A stretch of 64,000 nucleotides of DNA, from positions 64,132,685 to 64,196,684 of the forward strand of contig OW799236.1 in the NCBI GenBank assembly GCA_941918925.1, given 5' to 3'. The position numbers and the translations under genes were made by a program. Source of the stretch: Phyto melanocephala (lineage: Eukaryota > Arthropoda > Insecta > Diptera > Rhinophoridae). The notes beneath the pieces were generated by a model. That model was not told the origin of the DNA. It did not search any database and saw only the letters and a program-made list of their open reading frames with translations. This document shows positions 31,135 through 43,038 of this stretch, one piece after another (the stretch's first letter is position 1; every line of letters begins with the position of its first letter).

Positions 31135-34100
31135 TTTATATAAAGTTTGACATTTGATGCTGTTCGAAGCAAAAGGTCGGATAATTTTTTTTTCTTAACC
31201 CCATCAATATGTGTATCTAATAAAATGGCTTTACTAGAAAAATACAGTCAACTATTATTATTATTATTACATTCGGCACGGCCAAATATAGAGACCTTAC
31301 TAGGTTTGTTTGCAATAAACAACTTCAGAGATACCCAGCAAAATCTTGACTTACCTAATAAGTGAGCAAGTAATATTGAAGTCATGCATAAACTAGTTAT
31401 ATTTTACTGAATAATTTCCTATTTTTATTACAGTTGTTACAAAATTCACCACTCTCGCTTACATACTACTGTAGTTATAAAAAAAATAAATAACTAAATA
31501 AATAAAAAATAAATAAATATAATAAATATATATTATATCATTTACAAAGATTATTACAAGCATGAAACTATTTTATTGCTTACGGTTATTATATAAATAA
31601 GTGTTGATTAAGCTAAATACCTGCTCTAGGCACATTTAACTACACGCAAAGAAAAACCATGGTTACGATGGCCATATTATATTCGCTATAACATTATTTG
31701 GTTGTCGAAAACAAATAATAGTTATTTTTATTTTATTTCATCATATATTTTGTCACGATAACCAAGCAAGCATTCGTATCATTTAATGTTTATTTTTTCT
31801 AAAAATTTCGATATGGTTGTCGTTTAAAAATAGTATAATTTAAGAAAAACTAATCCAACAAAAATAATATTATATTCAAAAGCATTAATAATTAAAAATA
31901 ATCATTAAATAATAGGTGAGACAACAGTATGATTCGAAGCAATCAATCTATGATTTTATTTTATATTAATTTGATTTCAACCGTTCTTCTTCTTGCTCAA
32001 TAAATTTTAATTATTTTAAAATTTACAGATGTCAAAAACAAATACACAAAAATTGTGAAAAAAATTGGAAAAACCTAATAATAAACAAGAAAATTTTTAA
32101 AATATATTGGTATTGAAATTGCAATCAAAAGGGTAATTAAAGCATTATGTGCAATTAACAGCTCAAGACAATAATTTGCCGTAAAAAAGCAAAGATCATC
32201 AAAACAGACAGATTTTAATAATATTATTAGTGTAAATTAATGTTTTTTTCTTGCTTGTTTAAATCGGTAAAGCTGCATTCGTTCTTGTTTTTAACGATCT
32301 CTATGAAATTAAACATATTTTATTACTACCCAACTTTGAGCTACCTATGTTGTTTATATGTGTGTGGTTTTATGTGACAATTTACTTTACGAATTCATTC
32401 GTTCGCAATTCTGGTAATTGTCGCACCACTTTAAAAACGTCAGTAGAAGTACGTACCTGTACTTATTGTTTCTCCAATATCATAGTGATATTAATCATTT
32501 AATTATGCTTTGTAACTTATTTCAATTGTTAATTTTTACTTAAACATACGACTCTCGATTTTTTCTTTATTGAAAAATACTTGATGTTTTTCACATAATT
32601 TATTTCATGGTATATTTCACACGCACTATTTATTTCCTACACATGGTCGAGAAACACGAATAATGAACAGGAAAAATTCTATATAATTTACTTATCGGAT
32701 TTAATAAGAAATTTTGTTTTTTTCTTGTATTTATTCAGGCATGTAAAGTTTTTCTAAACTTTAGCTTGTTCTGTTTAATAATAATGTTTTTTATTTCATT
32801 GTATTGCTTTCCTGGGAACATTTTTTAGTCATTTCATTAAGCTGACCATATTTATGTATTTATTTGTACTATTTCTAGGTATTTCTTAAAAATTTTAGGG
32901 TGCTTTTGAAATAACACACACACTTTTTATTATTATTTTTTTTTCCCAAAGTGTTAAGTGTGTAAATGATTTATAAAATATGTTGAATTTGTTTAGTTAC
33001 CAAATGGGTGAATTAGCTGACACTCTATCTAATTCATGTTTTATTGTTTCATTATAAGGTTAACATTAAAATCTTTATGTTTGAAATAGGTTTTTAAACT
33101 GAGAGTGGTACTTGAATCCAAATTTGAAATATATTCAAAAAATCAATTAAATAATATTTTTCTATTCACTTTTAATGTTTTCAACAAAAGTTGCTACAAG
33201 GCATATTTATTTATTAGGTAGTCTTGATTCCATTTTTTTATACTTATTTTAAACTTCAGATGTCGAAGTCCAAAGATAGAAAACAATTATCTCTCTTCTT
33301 TCATTTATTTCATATTTCAAACTTACATACATACAAAAAAAAACAAAAAACTTCTCTCCGAACTGCAATTACTTGACGAATAAATTTGCTTTAAGTGGCT
33401 AAATCCCGACATAACCTTTGATTTAAAAAGAGACATTTTTATGTATGGCTACAAAACAGTATTAAAGATTCTATATTTGTAATTGATCATATAATTGTCA
33501 AAACCATATCATTGTTGTTATAATTCTTCAGTAATTGATGTAGCCATATCCCTGGACTGTAGTTCATTTTAGTTGATGTATGTAACGCAGTAATGGACTA
33601 AACCATTTAAAAAAAAAAAAGAGTTTATAATTAAGTGATAACGATTCGTACTTTAACAATTGAAATAGTGTTGTCAAAAACTGTGTTATGGTCAACTACA
33701 AAGTGAAAAAATACAACGTGTATTTTGTTAGTGTAAAACAAAACGATATGTCAAAAAGTTGTTGACAAATTCACAAATACCTATAAAGAAAAACAACGTT
33801 TGTTTACAAATTTTTAAGAATTAAAAAGTTAACAACACAATTTGCTCACAATTTTTTTAATCTTTTTTACAACTTTTCACTTTTTTCACTATTTGCTTGC
33901 AAATTCTTTACAGTTTTTCAAAATTTTTGTAATTTTAAATAAAACACCGCTCACAAATGTCAACAATAAAAACACACACACAAACACAAAAATTTGACAA
34001 GTGGTTCCTAGAAGTAGTCAACAGCTGATGATCAGCTGATCTAATAAGTTCACCTTATTGAATTCGCCTTGATCGTAATGTTTAATCGACATACATTGGG

Positions 34101-34577
34101 TGAACTTTGGACTAGTCCTAGTCATTTTATGTATGTTTTGACTATTCGCATACCTACAGAGACACGTATGTATACGCTATAGTACTGTAGCAATCAGATA
34201 ATTATTTATATCTTTGTGTAAATTGTTTTTCAAATTGACTATTTTCTATTATTATTCTTACTCATCTAATTGTTTCTATGTTTATACATATAATTGATTC
34301 TGGCAACCATTATTAAAATCATGGCATTTGTGTAAAATACAACCATAACAAGGCTGTAATAATTCAAATTATAATTTCAGTAGCTATAGTATAGTATTTT
34401 TAATAATACTGTTATCATTTTTTATGATTATTCTAAATTTTGTGCAATAATTGAATTATTTCTGATTTTTTGTCATATCGCAACGCTTTGTAAAAATTAA
34501 TTTTCATCATGGTGTAGCTTAATTTTTTTCTGGGGGTGGAAAAAGTTTAAACCTTTTTTTTTTTTGTTAAAATCTTA
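31135..34577. other. Intronic sequence, almost nothing recognised
   Basis: About 3.4 kb of AT-rich DNA. The only notable short sites are the palindrome CAGCTGATGATCAGCTG near 34021 (two CAGCTG E-boxes) and GTTCACC/GGTGAAC near 34048 and 34098. Confidence 0.4.
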
Positions 34578-34694
34578 CTGCCGTATTCATAAAAAATATT
34601 TTAGGTTTATTGAATGCTTATTTGACAAATTTCTATGCAACATCTGTCAAATAAGCTTTTAATAAACCTAAAATATTTTTTATGAATACAGCAG
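34578..34694. mobile_element. Palindromic MITE, TTA-flanked (copy 1)
   Basis: CTGCCGTATTCATAAAAAAT...at the left pairs with ...ATGAATACAGCAG at the right, and the inner GGTTTATT, GCTTATTTGACA/TGTCAAATAAGC also pair, so nearly the whole 117 bp folds back. TTA borders both sides (34575-34577, 34695-34697), as in PIF/Harbinger-type insertions. Confidence 0.75.
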
Positions 34695-35182
34695 TTAAAC
34701 TTTTATATGTAAATTAAATGTAAATAGTTTATTTAAGTGGGGACATTTCATCCCTTTCATAACACAAAACTAATAGAATATCTACAACAAAAGGTCCTAG
34801 GTCAAAAAGGCCTAAGAAAATGTTTAATGCGGTAGACCATATGCCGGTAAAAACAGATCACCGTAGACATTTTGTTTTATGTAGCTCACTGAAAAAGGAA
34901 AAACGTTCATATTATTTATTTTCAATGTGCAAAGAGCCCCTTTATTTTAAATGTTTTGGTAATTTCCATAAATAATTCATCCGAATATTGAATAAAACTT
35001 TTATTTTATAAAAATAAGTAAAAGCTGTCACATTTTATTTTCATACAAACACTACAAATGGGATATATAGTCCCAATTTTTGATGCTTTAAAAACCCAAC
35101 AGGAGAATTAAAAAAAAGTTTTGCTCTTGAGTTTTACATATATAGGAAGAAGTTATTTAAACTTGTTAAAAATTACTTATTA

Positions 35183-35215
35183 TAGAACGGTAGTAACCCT
35201 TTCACTACCGTTCTA
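35183..35215. repeat. Perfect 12-bp stem-loop
   Basis: TAGAACGGTAGT, a 9-base loop AACCCTTTC, then ACTACCGTTCTA. Flanking TTAT/ATAA extends it imperfectly. Role unknown. Confidence 0.6.
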
Positions 35216-36169
35216 ATAATACATTTAGTATGATTGCTCTTGAATAATGGGCATAAACATGCAGATTTGTAATAAGTACATATACGGTATATAGAGCTTG
35301 TTTAAATTAATAATTTTTGTTAACATCCTCAAATACCTATATCTGGTCTTACAGCAATACTTTTCGATATTATTAAGAAGAACTTAGATGGCATTAAGTA
35401 AACGGCATATTAACGACTTCCCATAAAGTAAGAATGTATCTCCAAATAATGATGTTTTCATAAAGTTTTCATTAACTCTCTTCGCAGATCAGAAGGCATA
35501 GAAAAAAAAATTCTGGTTATAAAAATTAAAATGGTTGTTAATCGTAAAGTTAAGTTGTAATTTTATATTTTATTTTAGGATTTCGTTACAAGATTTCGTT
35601 TAATTATGTTGTCGAAAGTAAATACTTTTATATTTTATTGTAGGATTGAAGGATTCGATTGCCACAAGGAATTTCGCTTTTGTTGGTATGTAAGTTCCTG
35701 CACTTACAAGCAGAGTGCTGTGGATGTAATTACTGTGCTTTCGGTCAATACTATGTCTAATCAGAAGCTCTATAATTTTGTTGTTTTTTACTTGACAACA
35801 CTTTGAGGCATACATTTTATCACACCAAAACTGGCCCGATCTTTAGGACACCTTCTATTCAAAGGTCTATTACAGATAGCAACCAAACTTCTGTTCTGTT
35901 ATCAAAATCGCCACATTAATTTAAACCCATAAAATTTTTCCTCATCTTATTACTGACCTCCTGGCACCAACTGTAGGGTATTAAAGCAAAATTATAAATT
36001 TTCACAAAATATATATAAAAAACCTACAACATAAAAACGGTTTAAATAAACCAGTTAACTTTAAACATGTTAATTATGTTTTGTGTTTACCACAAGTCAT
36101 ACCATGGACTTTTATACCAGTAATTGGCAGCTTGATAAACTAAACAACAATTCGAAATTCTTTTGTTTT
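35216..36169. other. Intronic sequence, nothing recognised
   Basis: Short open frames occur on both strands at 35600-35815 but have no recognisable protein features. Confidence 0.4.
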
Positions 36170-36997
36170 TATACCCTTCACACAGTGAAGAAGGGTATAT
36201 ATAGGTTTGTCATTCCGTGTGAAATTTCTACAATTTTGATTTCCGACCCCATAAAGTATATATTTTCTGAAAGCTTATGAATAGGGGAGTCGATTAAGCC
36301 CTGTCAGTCTGTCCGTGTGTATGTTAAAATCAACTTTTTGAAGCCCCCCGACATCGCTTGGACTCGGGTGAGGTATTTAAATATCAGAAATATTCGGGAG
36401 TAGATCGGTATTGAAAATCAGAAACATCGGTACATAAACAACTGAGATATGAACAAAAACCCACGACCACCTCGATTTTTTTTTCACAAAAACAACATTA
36501 CAACAACAACATACATACATACAAACGTGTATACTGGTTAGAGAAAACGTGGCATCGAATCCCAGCTGAGGCAAAAAAAATTTTTTTTTATTTTTTTTAT
36601 ATTTTTTTTTTAAATTTTTTTTTATTTTTTTTTTATTTTTTATTTAATATATTATTTATATTTTTATTATTTTTTTTTAATTTTTTTTTTTAATATTTTT
36701 TTTTGTTTTATATTTATTATATATATTTTAATTATTTAAAAAAAAATTTTTTTTTTAATTTTTTTTTTAATTTTTTTTTTTAATTTTTTTTTTTTTAAAT
36801 TTTTTTTTTAAATTTTTTTTTAAATATACATACGTAAATTTATAATTTTACAATGGGATATTTTTATATATGTATGTTTTTTATATGTATGTACGTATTT
36901 CATATGGGATGGTGATCAAACTACTGTTATTGCATGACTACACGTTGTGAAGGGTATATAAGATTCGGCACGGCTGAATATAGCGATTTTACTTGTT
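36170..36997 (+). mobile_element. DINE-1-like repeat, subfamily B, with long T-rich tract
   Basis: It starts TATACCCTTCACACAGTGAA, has TTTCCGACCCCATAAAGTAT, the ACTGGTTAGAG and ATCGAATCCCAGC pair near 36534-36566, a 240-bp T-rich tract (36580-36825), then ACATACGTAAATTTATAATT, and ends GTGAAGGGTATATAAG, a TTCGGCACGGCTGAA hairpin and ACTTGTT. Confidence 0.85.
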
Positions 36998-38758
36998 ACG
37001 TATAAAATATGAAAAAAAAACTCATAAAAATATTTTAAAATTTATTATTTTTATACATATATCTCTCTAAGAAAGATTTAAATACATTTAATGGAAGAGG
37101 TTGAAGTTTACATAAAAGCAGCGATGCCCAAAAATAAAAAATGTATTAGTATTAGTAAGTAAAATAAAATCGCACTGGGAAAATAGTGGGCGTAATAAAA
37201 AAAAAAAATAAATGCTGATAATTTCTTTAGTAAGAGTAAAGTAATGAAAACAAGAAATAATCAAATAACGATAGAAGATTCATAAGCTCGGTAGACCACT
37301 TTCTGATATATATTTTATCAAAAACATGCTAAAACATTTACAGTAGCTTAATTATGTCGTAAGTTTTAGAGAACCTTTTTAAATTTTGCCATAATATAAA
37401 TGTTCAGCACAGTTATTAGTTGGAAATTTTTTTTAGAGTGAAAAACTAACAAAATTTGAAGGTTATAATTCTATAAAAAAAATATAAATAAATTTGAATA
37501 TTAATTTTGTTCAGTGTGCCTAAACACAAAAAAAAAGCAAAAACGCATACAATCGTGCACATGTTCATTCTTCACTGTCTGATCAATCGACGACTAAATA
37601 AAAGATCATAAATATGTGTGATATTTTAACTTACACAATTGTGGTGTAGGCTGCACATCTCTGCATTGAAGGCAAGAGATGCAAAAATTTATGGACCGTA
37701 TTCATAAAAAATTTTTAGGATTATTATGTCTCTACAACATCTGTCAAATAAGCCTTTAATAAACGTAAAATATTTTTTATGAATACGGTCGTATATACAT
37801 ACATATGTGTGTCGACTTTAACTATAGAGTATTCAAATAAAAATAACATTATATTGCTATAACATTTAAATTTATTCGTTTGGGATTACTAGCATGTTCG
37901 TTCACAGGTGCAAAAAATTGTTTGTGGAAACTTTAAATATAAAATACCGCATTCGTTAAAAAACGCCAATGTACATTTCGAAAACAAAAAGTCATCAAAG
38001 CAGTCAAATCAGGAATTTATTGAAATCCTCTCCAGAAGCAGGAAATCATGTCTCGTGAGATGAATATCACACAAAAGTCCAGAAGAATTATTAACCCATT
38101 TAGTACTTGAAACTTTAACAAGTTTTACCGTACGTTGACTGTAGTTAAAAAAATTACGCAGAAAAATCCAAAACATCTCGGTGAAAAACACTGATAACTT
38201 AAAGAGAAAAATCTTTTTTACGTACAAAAACATTATCCTATACGAAAACATTAAACAAACAAAATGACAGGGTATGTATGGATTCATCTTAAAAAGCATC
38301 TTTGCTCATCCCACGGGTCGTAATTAATCATAAACCAGCATACATTTTTTACGGGGTCTCTCTTACGATATCGGCTACAGTTACTAAGAAACTTTTTTTG
38401 GTAGCCACTTTCGGAAACAGTTTAGAAACCAGCCGTAAACTTTCTAGCCGATTACTGTGCTTGTTTATAAGCCTAAAATGACATAAAAATGGCTTAAAAA
38501 AATGTTGTAAGCTTTAATTTTCTCTGAGAAATGTTCTACCTTGTAGTCCTAATCTGAACCCTTTGGTAGACCATTTTCGAGTACATGGTTTGCTACAAAA
38601 GCTACACCAACATTGATTCTCTAAAGACCGCATTAATTCGTGCTAACTCCAATTATAATAAAAAAATATTTAAGTCCCTACCAAGTATATTGATATTATG
38701 TACTCTCATTCATAAAATTTAAATTATTTGGGATCTTTAGGTTAAATGTTTAATTGTA
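36998..38758. other. Intronic sequence, one small MITE only
   Basis: Apart from the MITE at 37694-37790 no feature is supported. Confidence 0.4.
37694..37790. mobile_element. Palindromic MITE (copy 2 of the 34578 family)
   Basis: GACCGTATTCATAAAAAAT at the left and ATTTTTTATGAATACGGTC at the right, with ACATCTGTCAAATAAGC and TTTAATAAAC inside, as in the copy at 34578. This copy has lost the left half of the inner palindrome. Confidence 0.7.
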
Positions 38759-38871
38759 TCGGGTGTCCCAACTAGAACGCAATTTTTAAATTTGGCGCCA
38801 TTCGAAGTGTCATTGTTTGACATTTGAACAATTGTTATTGTTTGATAGTAGAAGGTACGAGGTTAGTAAAA

Positions 38872-39178
38872 ATGGAGCGCTACACGAATGAACAACGCAT
38901 GCTCATTGTGAAATTGTTTTCCCAAAATGGTGAAAGTTTTGCGACTACAGTTCGGAAATTGTGATCAATTTGGGGTCACAATAATGCTCCAAAAGAGTCA
39001 ACTGTAAAGAGATTAATGGATAAATTTGCCGAAACTGGGTCTGTTAGTGATGTAAAGACAACAACGCGCCTTCGACCAGGTCGATCGACCGAAAATGTCG
39101 CAGCTGTACGTGATGATGTCGCTCAAACTCCATCCAGGCAGGTCAAGCGCAAACAGTCAATGGTGTTCGGTATCGTGA
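38872..39178 (+). pseudogene. rosa-like transposase, N-terminal part with stop
   Basis: From ATG at 38872 the frame reads a helix-turn-helix start (MERYTNEQRMLIVKLFSQNG), meets TGA at 38962-38964, then continues in frame through ESTVKRLMDKFAETGSVSDV and RLRPGRSTENVAAVRDDV. The DNA-binding half is thus recognisable but interrupted. The region that should carry the first catalytic Asp is missing at the junction with the next segment (about 39130-39175). Confidence 0.8.
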
Positions 39179-39179
39179 A

Positions 39180-39578
39180 ATGATAACCAGTTTTTTCTTG
39201 CCTAGAATTGAAGAAATTAATGTGGAGGGCATGTGGTTTCAACAAGATGGCGCCACATGTCATACAGCCAGAGAAACAATTCAATTGCTGCATCAGTCAT
39301 TTCCCGGTCGTGTTATTTCGCGTTTTGGAGACCAGAATTGGCCGCCTAGATCGTGTGATTTAACACCTTTAGATTTTTTTCTTTGGGGTTTTTTTAAGTC
39401 GATGGTTTACGCGAATAAGCCGACGACGACTCAAGCCTTAAAAGAGGAAATTGGACGCTGCAGTAATGAAATACCGCAGCATTTATGCAAAAAGGTCATT
39501 GAAAATTGCATTAAAAGATCGCGTGTGTGCCAGCAAAGCCACGGCGGCCATCTGCACGATATATTGTTCCATACATAA
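39180..39578 (+). CDS. rosa-like transposase, C-terminal catalytic part
   Basis: 132 codons. WFQQDGATCHTA carries one catalytic Asp and LTPLDFFLWG the next, with 41 residues between them: the DD41D spacing of the rosa family of mariner relatives. The ending KRSRVCQQSHGGHLHDILF is typical of this group. The first catalytic Asp is absent, as the middle of the protein has been deleted, so an active enzyme is not encoded. Confidence 0.85.
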   Translation: MITSFFLPRIEEINVEGMWFQQDGATCHTARETIQLLHQSFPGRVISRFGDQNWPPRSCDLTPLDFFLWGFFKSMVYANKPTTTQALKEEIGRCSNEIPQHLCKKVIENCIKRSRVCQQSHGGHLHDILFHT

Positions 39579-40079
39579 CCTCATTCTGTCTACTTTACGA
39601 TATAATAAAGTTTCACGATTTTTTTTTAAATATCTGTGTTTTAAACTAAACTAACTAAAACTCAGGCTTGAGTTCATATTTTAATATTCTTTATTTTTAC
39701 AAAGAATTTTTTAATTATGATAAATGAAAGAATAAATCTGAAAAATTATATTTTTACCGACACCGAGTGGAATGCATTTTCGAAACCAGCTATGATTTCA
39801 TCATCAGCCCTCTCTGATCGGTGGTTACATGTTGGTTGTAAATATCATCTATTTAACTCCCGGGACTTAAGTTAATTGAATCCGGTAACTACTTGAGTTT
39901 TTCCTTTTTTCATATATATTTTTACCACAACGAGTTAGATTGAAATTTTAACCAAACAGCAACCCTTTTACTTTTGTTTGTTATTATCTTTCATTTTATC
40001 ACTATTTTTGTCCTGCTCTAGCCACCAGTTAGGTAGCGATAAGAACAGATAATTGTTTTTAACAATCCATGTTCATAAT

Positions 40080-41631
40080 CAGCGTTGTCAACTTTAAAAT
40101 TTCAAAAAGCACCATTACCCAGGAAAAAACGCGTCATTCTCAAAAAAAAGCACTAAATTTATAATTTGTAAATTATTTTTTTATTATTTAATAAAATTAT
40201 ACATTTATATAAATTTCTTTACAAATAAGAAATTTTTAAATGAATATCAGAATAAATAACAAAAAAATTTACAAAAATCAAACAACGAATATGTTTTAGT
40301 CAGTCAGTACAGATTTACATAGATACATATATTTATATGTAAATAAAAATAAACAAAAACATTGGAAAAAAGAACAAAAATATTTAATTATTAAAGTAAT
40401 TATCAATTCACAATATATCACAGGAGTGATGCATTGTAAGAAATTTATTTCAACATTTAGAAAAAATTACGACAGGATTAATTGGTCCATACCTGATGCA
40501 TTTATACGACGTTTAATAAACATATGTGAATTTGTTGTACAAAATATTAAAGAAATTATTCACCAAATAAGTACAACTATTATTTAATATTTAAATATTT
40601 TTATATTACATATTAGAGTAATTAAATAGAACTATTTCTAACTAAAAATTATGAAAAATTTTAATAAACTTGCAGTTTAATAATTCGATTAGGATTTAAG
40701 CTTTTCTCTGTGTAAATAATATCAAATATCAATGTTAAAGTCAATTATTTCTTCATTATTATTACTATCATCGTGCCACAACATAGTCTTAATTTCAAAT
40801 TGTAATGCTTTATAAATATCATTGCTATTAATCAGAATATTTACTTCATCAGCTATTTGGTAGGTTTCGCAACAGGAATTTTCCCGTTTAAGCCCATTTT
40901 TAATGTAAAGTAAGGCATTAACTGAATTTAAAGACATTCGGTTGCGAATTTTAGATTTAAACACATTCATGGGAGCGACAAAAGTTTAACGTTTAAGTTT
41001 AATGCTTCAAAGGGATTTAAGTTAACTGCATCTTTGTACGATTTAACTTCAATCCAAAAATCGACTGGATTCAATATTTTGCCATTGGTAACGGTAAAAT
41101 ATCTTCTTTTTTATGTGATAAAACATTTCTAACAATAATTATGTTAATTTTACTCAAAATTTCAAGGTTTTCTGGTAAAATTTTTAAACGTTTAAAGTTG
41201 TGGGACGCTAAAAGTTTGCTTTAAGGTGTAATCATTTATAAGATGATCTTAAAAGAAAGAGGAATTTCTTTTATTCACATTCACCTCAAATGCATATACA
41301 TATGTATAAAGTTAGACATTTTGAAACAAAAACTTTCTGGGCAATCAATTATCTTATAAATAATTAAATTTTTAGTGTAATATTATTTTCTTGCCGAGTT
41401 GCATGTAATTGTACTATAAGTTATATTTTGGTAGTATGTATATAAATTTACATTTACAAAAAATTTTTTTCAATTAATTTATTTGAATTTTAGTGTTTGG
41501 TGTCACCGAAATAAAAAGAAAATCACTAAAAACTAAAAAAAAATCACCAAGCACTGACTCACAATTTTTCCGCTTTCTAAATGTTAAAAATCACCAAAAA
41601 CGGTGATAAAATCACCGAGTTGACAACGCTG
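40080..41631 (-). mobile_element. hAT element, defective, nested in the rosa-like element
   Basis: Ends are CAGCGTTGTCAACT (40080-40093) and AGTTGACAACGCTG (to 41631), flanked by the exact 8-bp duplication TTCATAAT (40072-40079 and 41632-41639). A piece of hAT transposase is on the minus strand. The size (1552 bp) and gaps make it non-autonomous. Confidence 0.92.
40722..41090 (-). pseudogene. hAT transposase C-terminal remnant
   Basis: Read downward from about 41090, KILNPVDFWIEVKSYKDAV and LNVKLLSLP come first; after a frame change KSKIRNRMSLNSVNALLYIK follows (40970-40722 frame). These are the C-terminal dimerisation block of hAT transposases, but the conserved stretch between SLP and the K/RNRM motif is deleted. 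Dead as an enzyme. Confidence 0.7.
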
Positions 41632-41836
41632 TTCATAATCATCTGTTTTGTTTTCTGTGAGGCCAGTATACAACTGAATGTTGATTGGCCAACAGTAAAT
41701 GAATGATTGTTTGCACCGTGCCCTGTGTTTTATGCAAATTGAATTTTTTATTTTATCGAACTTTTTTGTTTAAACTAATATTTAAATTTTTAATCAGTGT
41801 TTTATTTAAAAATTGCGTTCTAGTTGGGACACCCGA

Positions 41837-42572
41837 TATAAGAGCTGATTGCCGTCATTGAAAAAATATTTTTTATTTGAAAATTAAAAAAATATTTTTG
41901 AGAACTTAAAGGTCAATTCTTTAAAGCCTACAATTTGGTCGATGCGATATTTTATAACTGCTCTCAGCAGAGTGTTTAAAAAAACTAAGAAAACAGAATT
42001 AGACTGACAGGTATTTTGTTTAAAAGCAAGAGGTGATCTACTAGGATATTAGCAAACACCACGACTACCACTATTTTTTCTTAAATTTAATTTAGCTCTT
42101 TTATAATTGACAGACATGTATAGCTATGTATATCTCTAGGGTCACTCGTGGGATAAATCGGTACAAAATCAACAGAGTTATAGGCGAAGATAATTTAATT
42201 TTTTATAGAAAACACACATTCCTTAAAATTCTAATTAGCTTTTGGACATGATTCTTAAAAACTGACTAAGAATATTCTCCTAGTTGTCCAAAAATTAAAT
42301 TTTATAAAACAATTACCAACAACAGGTCTACTTTTACTTAAAACTTAAAAAAAAAATTCAGGCAACACACATTTTCATAAAATATTTTCCCACTAATTCT
42401 ACTCTATACAAGTTATTTTCTTGTAAAACGAAATTTTTTCTATCTACCCTGTGTATTTGCGTTTTAAAATAAATAAGTGTTGAAATTATGACTTCATTGC
42501 GGAGAGGAGCTTGCTTGTTAATTAAATTAAATTAAAAAAATATTTAGTCAAACAAAAATTTCATGTACCTAC
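41837..42572. other. Intronic sequence, nothing recognised
   Basis: AT-rich, no coding or repeat structure that I can support. Confidence 0.4.
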
Positions 42573-42755
42573 CATGGTGTAATTATACAAGGTGGCGGTG
42601 CCAGCCCAGCTGATTATTTTTTTGTGCTCTGGTGTATGTCAAACTACATATTAAAAAAAATATTTGAAATCCGGAAATTGTCAAACTCCATACATAAAAA
42701 AAGAGAGACAAAAATTGCTCTCCTTAACGCTATCACCTTATGTAATTACACCATG
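42573..42755. mobile_element. Small P-element-like MITE
   Basis: Ends read CATGGTGTAATTATACAAGG (left) and, on the other strand, CATGGTGTAATTACATAAGG (right). Both are close to the CATGATGAAATAACATAAGG start of the Drosophila P-element terminal repeat. The 8-bp direct repeat GTACCTAC (42565-42572 and 42756-42763) is the duplication length of P elements. The element is 183 bp and has no coding. Confidence 0.75.
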
Positions 42756-42831
42756 GTACCTACTGCAGTTTGAATGCGGTGCATTGTCTACATTTTATAA
42801 GAAAGCAACGTTTTCCCACAAGTATATTACG

Positions 42832-42866
42832 TATGTATGTATGTATGTATGTATGTATGTATGTAC
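42832..42866 (+). repeat. (GTAT)n microsatellite
   Basis: About eight tandem GTAT units. Confidence 0.9.
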
Positions 42867-43038
42867 CCGTAAAGAAACTACTTTTTCTTTACATTTTAAA
42901 GCTTTGTTTTTGTTTTTCCTTAATGATCATACCAGCTCGGTTCAGTTTACTTTAAAATAAATTTTAATAGCTAGTGGGACTGAAAGAAAAGAAAGAATAA
43001 TAACAAAAATTACATAAAAATGAGGTGTGTTATGTCAT

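Larger units (their letters stand above)
38759..41836 (+). mobile_element. DD41D (rosa-like) IS630-Tc1-mariner element, defective, with nested hAT
   Basis: The 33-bp terminal inverted repeats are perfect (38759-38791 and 41804-41836, beginning TCGGGTGTCCCAACTAGAAC) and TA borders both sides. Two transposase parts remain on the + strand (38872-39178 and 39180-39578). The 1.55-kb hAT element at 40080-41631 is inserted downstream of them. Without that insert the element would be about 1.5 kb. The perfect ends against a broken transposase suggest that it was moved by another copy's enzyme. Confidence 0.9.

Noticed and set aside
36580..36830. T-rich tracts (also 43700-44035 and 54265-54535) as poly-A tails of retrogenes
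   Set aside because: They lie at the same place inside every subfamily B repeat, so they are part of that element.
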